Program-made: the position numbers and the translations under genes
Shown: positions 62,421-64,000 of the stretch, in pieces
Layout of the letters: the number at the start of each line of letters is the position of its first letter
How positions within the stretch are numbered: position 1 is the first letter of the stretch
Notes under the pieces: model-generated
Database searches by the model: none
Told to the model about the DNA's origin: nothing
What the model saw: only the letters and a program-made list of their open reading frames with translations
NCBI GenBank assembly: GCA_030247885.1
Contig: JAPDRO010000029.1
Coordinates: 1 to 64,000, forward strand
Direction: 5' to 3'
DNA length: 64,000 nucleotides
From: Taxawa tesnikishii (nom. ined.)
Taxonomy: Eukaryota; Ascomycota; Dothideomycetes; Dothideales

Positions 62421-64000
62421 TAGAGCGACTAGCTAGAAACTTATAAATCTTATAAACTTACCCTTTAGTAAAGGACTATTAAAAGGAAGAAAAAGCTATT
62501 AAAGTAAAAGTAAAAATAGTTACGAACTTGTAGGTTTCTAGTACTAGTAGAATAAATAGTAATTATTAATAAAGCTTAGTAAAAGGATAATAAGCTAAGC
62601 GAATTAGTAGCTAATTTAGCTTAAGCTAACTAGGATAATAGTAATAACTCTTAACTAACAGATTTTATTACTAATCTTCCGAAAGAAGTAAGGAAGGCTT
62701 TATAAGCGTTCGCTAAGATCGTACTATTAATAATAATATAGTTTCCGTTTCGTCTTATATAAAATCTACTCTAGGGTAAATATTCTAGTAAACTAGCGAT
62801 CGAATTTCTACTATATTATATATATAACGTTAAGATTACTATTAAAGATAAGTATTAATAGTCCCTCGAAGGTAAGTAGAAGCAATCGATTAAGTCTATA
62901 TAAGAGGATATATAAAGAATATAAACCGAGACGTTTATAGTTTAGAAATTCTTTATAATTATACGCCTATTTTATATCTAGTTAATATTCTCGTATTTAT
63001 AGAGCTTAGCTAATAATAATAGAACCCTAAAGGAGGAGCTTACTAATTATAATATAATAGTAGTAAAAGGGATTATAATTAACTCTAAAGGCTCTTACTT
63101 ATAAAGTATTATAATAAATATTAATAGGCTTATATTAATATAAGTACTAAAGTAGTTAATTACAAAAGTACGTACTTAGAGAAATACTTAGAGTTATTAT
63201 CGTAAGATCGTCCTCGCTACCTTTAATTCGTTTAATATTATAGTAATCTAAATAGTATATATATATAAACTTTATATAATAGTAAGAAGATTTAACTTAA
63301 GTATAATATCTACTATAGTTAGTAGAGTAACTAAACTTCCCCGTTATTACGGACGAGGAAGATATTGCCTTTATACTCTTATTATATACTACTAATAATA
63401 AGAGTTAAGAAATCGGTAAGTTCTTAAACTTAACTAGAAAGGAAAGTATATAAATAAGCTATTTATCTTAAACGTAATAGCTTCGATAATTGAGACTAGA
63501 TAGTTACTCGTTCTAGTAGACGTAGTTATTATTATTAATTCGAAATAGAATATTAAGAAAGTCCTCTAAGTTTAGGTAAGAGTTAGCTATATAAGTAAAA
63601 TATAGTAAGCTAGCGTTACTAAGTACTATCGCCTAGTATATATAGTATTATAATATAACTTCTAAACGTAAGTAGTTAAGTAATAGGACTTAGTATTAAC
63701 TATACGTAAAGAGGTAGCGTATATAGTAAGTAAAATACTAATAGATAATTAGAGTATAGTCTAGCTAGTATTAGAGTAGTTAAGATAAATAGTATTTATT
63801 AAAGTATTATACTTATCTTATAGTACTTACTATACTTTATAACTATTTAGTAGCTTTGTTTTATAATAGGGATATAATAACTTAAATAAACGCTTTACTT
63901 TTTCTATTCCGTCGGGTCTATTAGTAGTAGTTATATATTTATTATTATACTTTTATAGTAAGTAGGCTCGTATAAAATCGAAAGTAACTTACTAAGTTAG

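Larger units (their letters stand above)
32995..64000. other. RIP-mutated AT-rich block 2 (continues past window)
   Basis: About 31 kb with the RIP mark throughout. For example 42241-42300 contains no CA, no TG and four CG. I noticed only about a dozen ATG on the + strand in the whole block, so no open reading frames exist. It is a graveyard of transposons: one delimited Fot1-like copy, a Plavaka-type transposase, a possible SNF2-like ATPase and five minisatellites are listed separately. The rest (33-36 kb, 39-44 kb, 51-58 kb, 59-61 kb) is clearly mutated repeat DNA, but I could not name it from the sequence alone. No live gene is seen. Confidence 0.9.

Noticed and set aside
32995-64000. A centromere, since it is a long AT-rich gene-free block
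   Set aside because: It lies about 33 kb from the telomere and contains identifiable transposon fossils; RIP explains its composition. The true extent beyond the window is unknown.

Overview
This window is the left end of a chromosome of a filamentous ascomycete fungus. It opens with CCCTAA telomere repeats. It then carries a telomere-linked RecQ-type helicase, genes with short introns (48-69 bp, GTRNGT-like donors, GCTAAC/GCTGAC branch sites), a non-reducing polyketide synthase relic and a HET-domain relic. Two large AT-rich blocks show the mark of repeat-induced point mutation (RIP): CA and TG are nearly absent while CG is kept. A Dothideomycete-like source would fit, but that is inference. 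No tRNA, rRNA or CRISPR was seen.

Layout. 1-1420: telomere, an almost G-free strand and AT-rich subtelomere. 1421-5852 (-): helicase of about 1,478 aa in six frame segments. 5853-6296: junction with a head-to-head telomeric motif, three copies of a 17-mer and a hairpin. 6297-9939 (+): repeat-rich surface-type protein without a visible 5' end. 10258-13660: RIP block holding a complete 1,846-bp Fot1/pogo transposon fossil. 13661-15467: no gene, one strong hairpin. 15468-19372 (-): SAT-KS-AT polyketide synthase pseudogene. 19793-21468 (+): astacin-like zincin fused to H-type lectin modules. 21585-28351 (-): giant LamG/concanavalin-A-like protein of about 2,184 aa. 29360-30478 (+): uncharacterised 372-aa gene. 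About 31149-32994 (+): HET pseudogene. 32995-64000: a continuous RIP block with a second 1,846-bp Fot1/pogo copy, a Plavaka-type transposase fossil, a possible SNF2-like ATPase fossil and several minisatellites.

The most coherent functional unit is at 19.8-30.5 kb. A carbohydrate-binding metallopeptidase-like protein, with its catalytic Glu replaced by Leu, converges on a giant lectin-like protein. The giant gene in turn diverges from the 372-aa gene. It is an island of ordinary base composition between decayed sequence, so it may still be under selection.

A caveat affects every long gene. The helicase, surface protein, lectin and LamG genes are each broken by single-base losses (13 in all), mostly in short homopolymers. 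After adding back one base per site, and removing introns where present, each total is an exact multiple of three. This could be residual assembly indel error or real decay; reads would decide. The PKS and HET loci also carry in-frame stops (and, in the PKS, an active-site change and a lost segment), so they are true relics.
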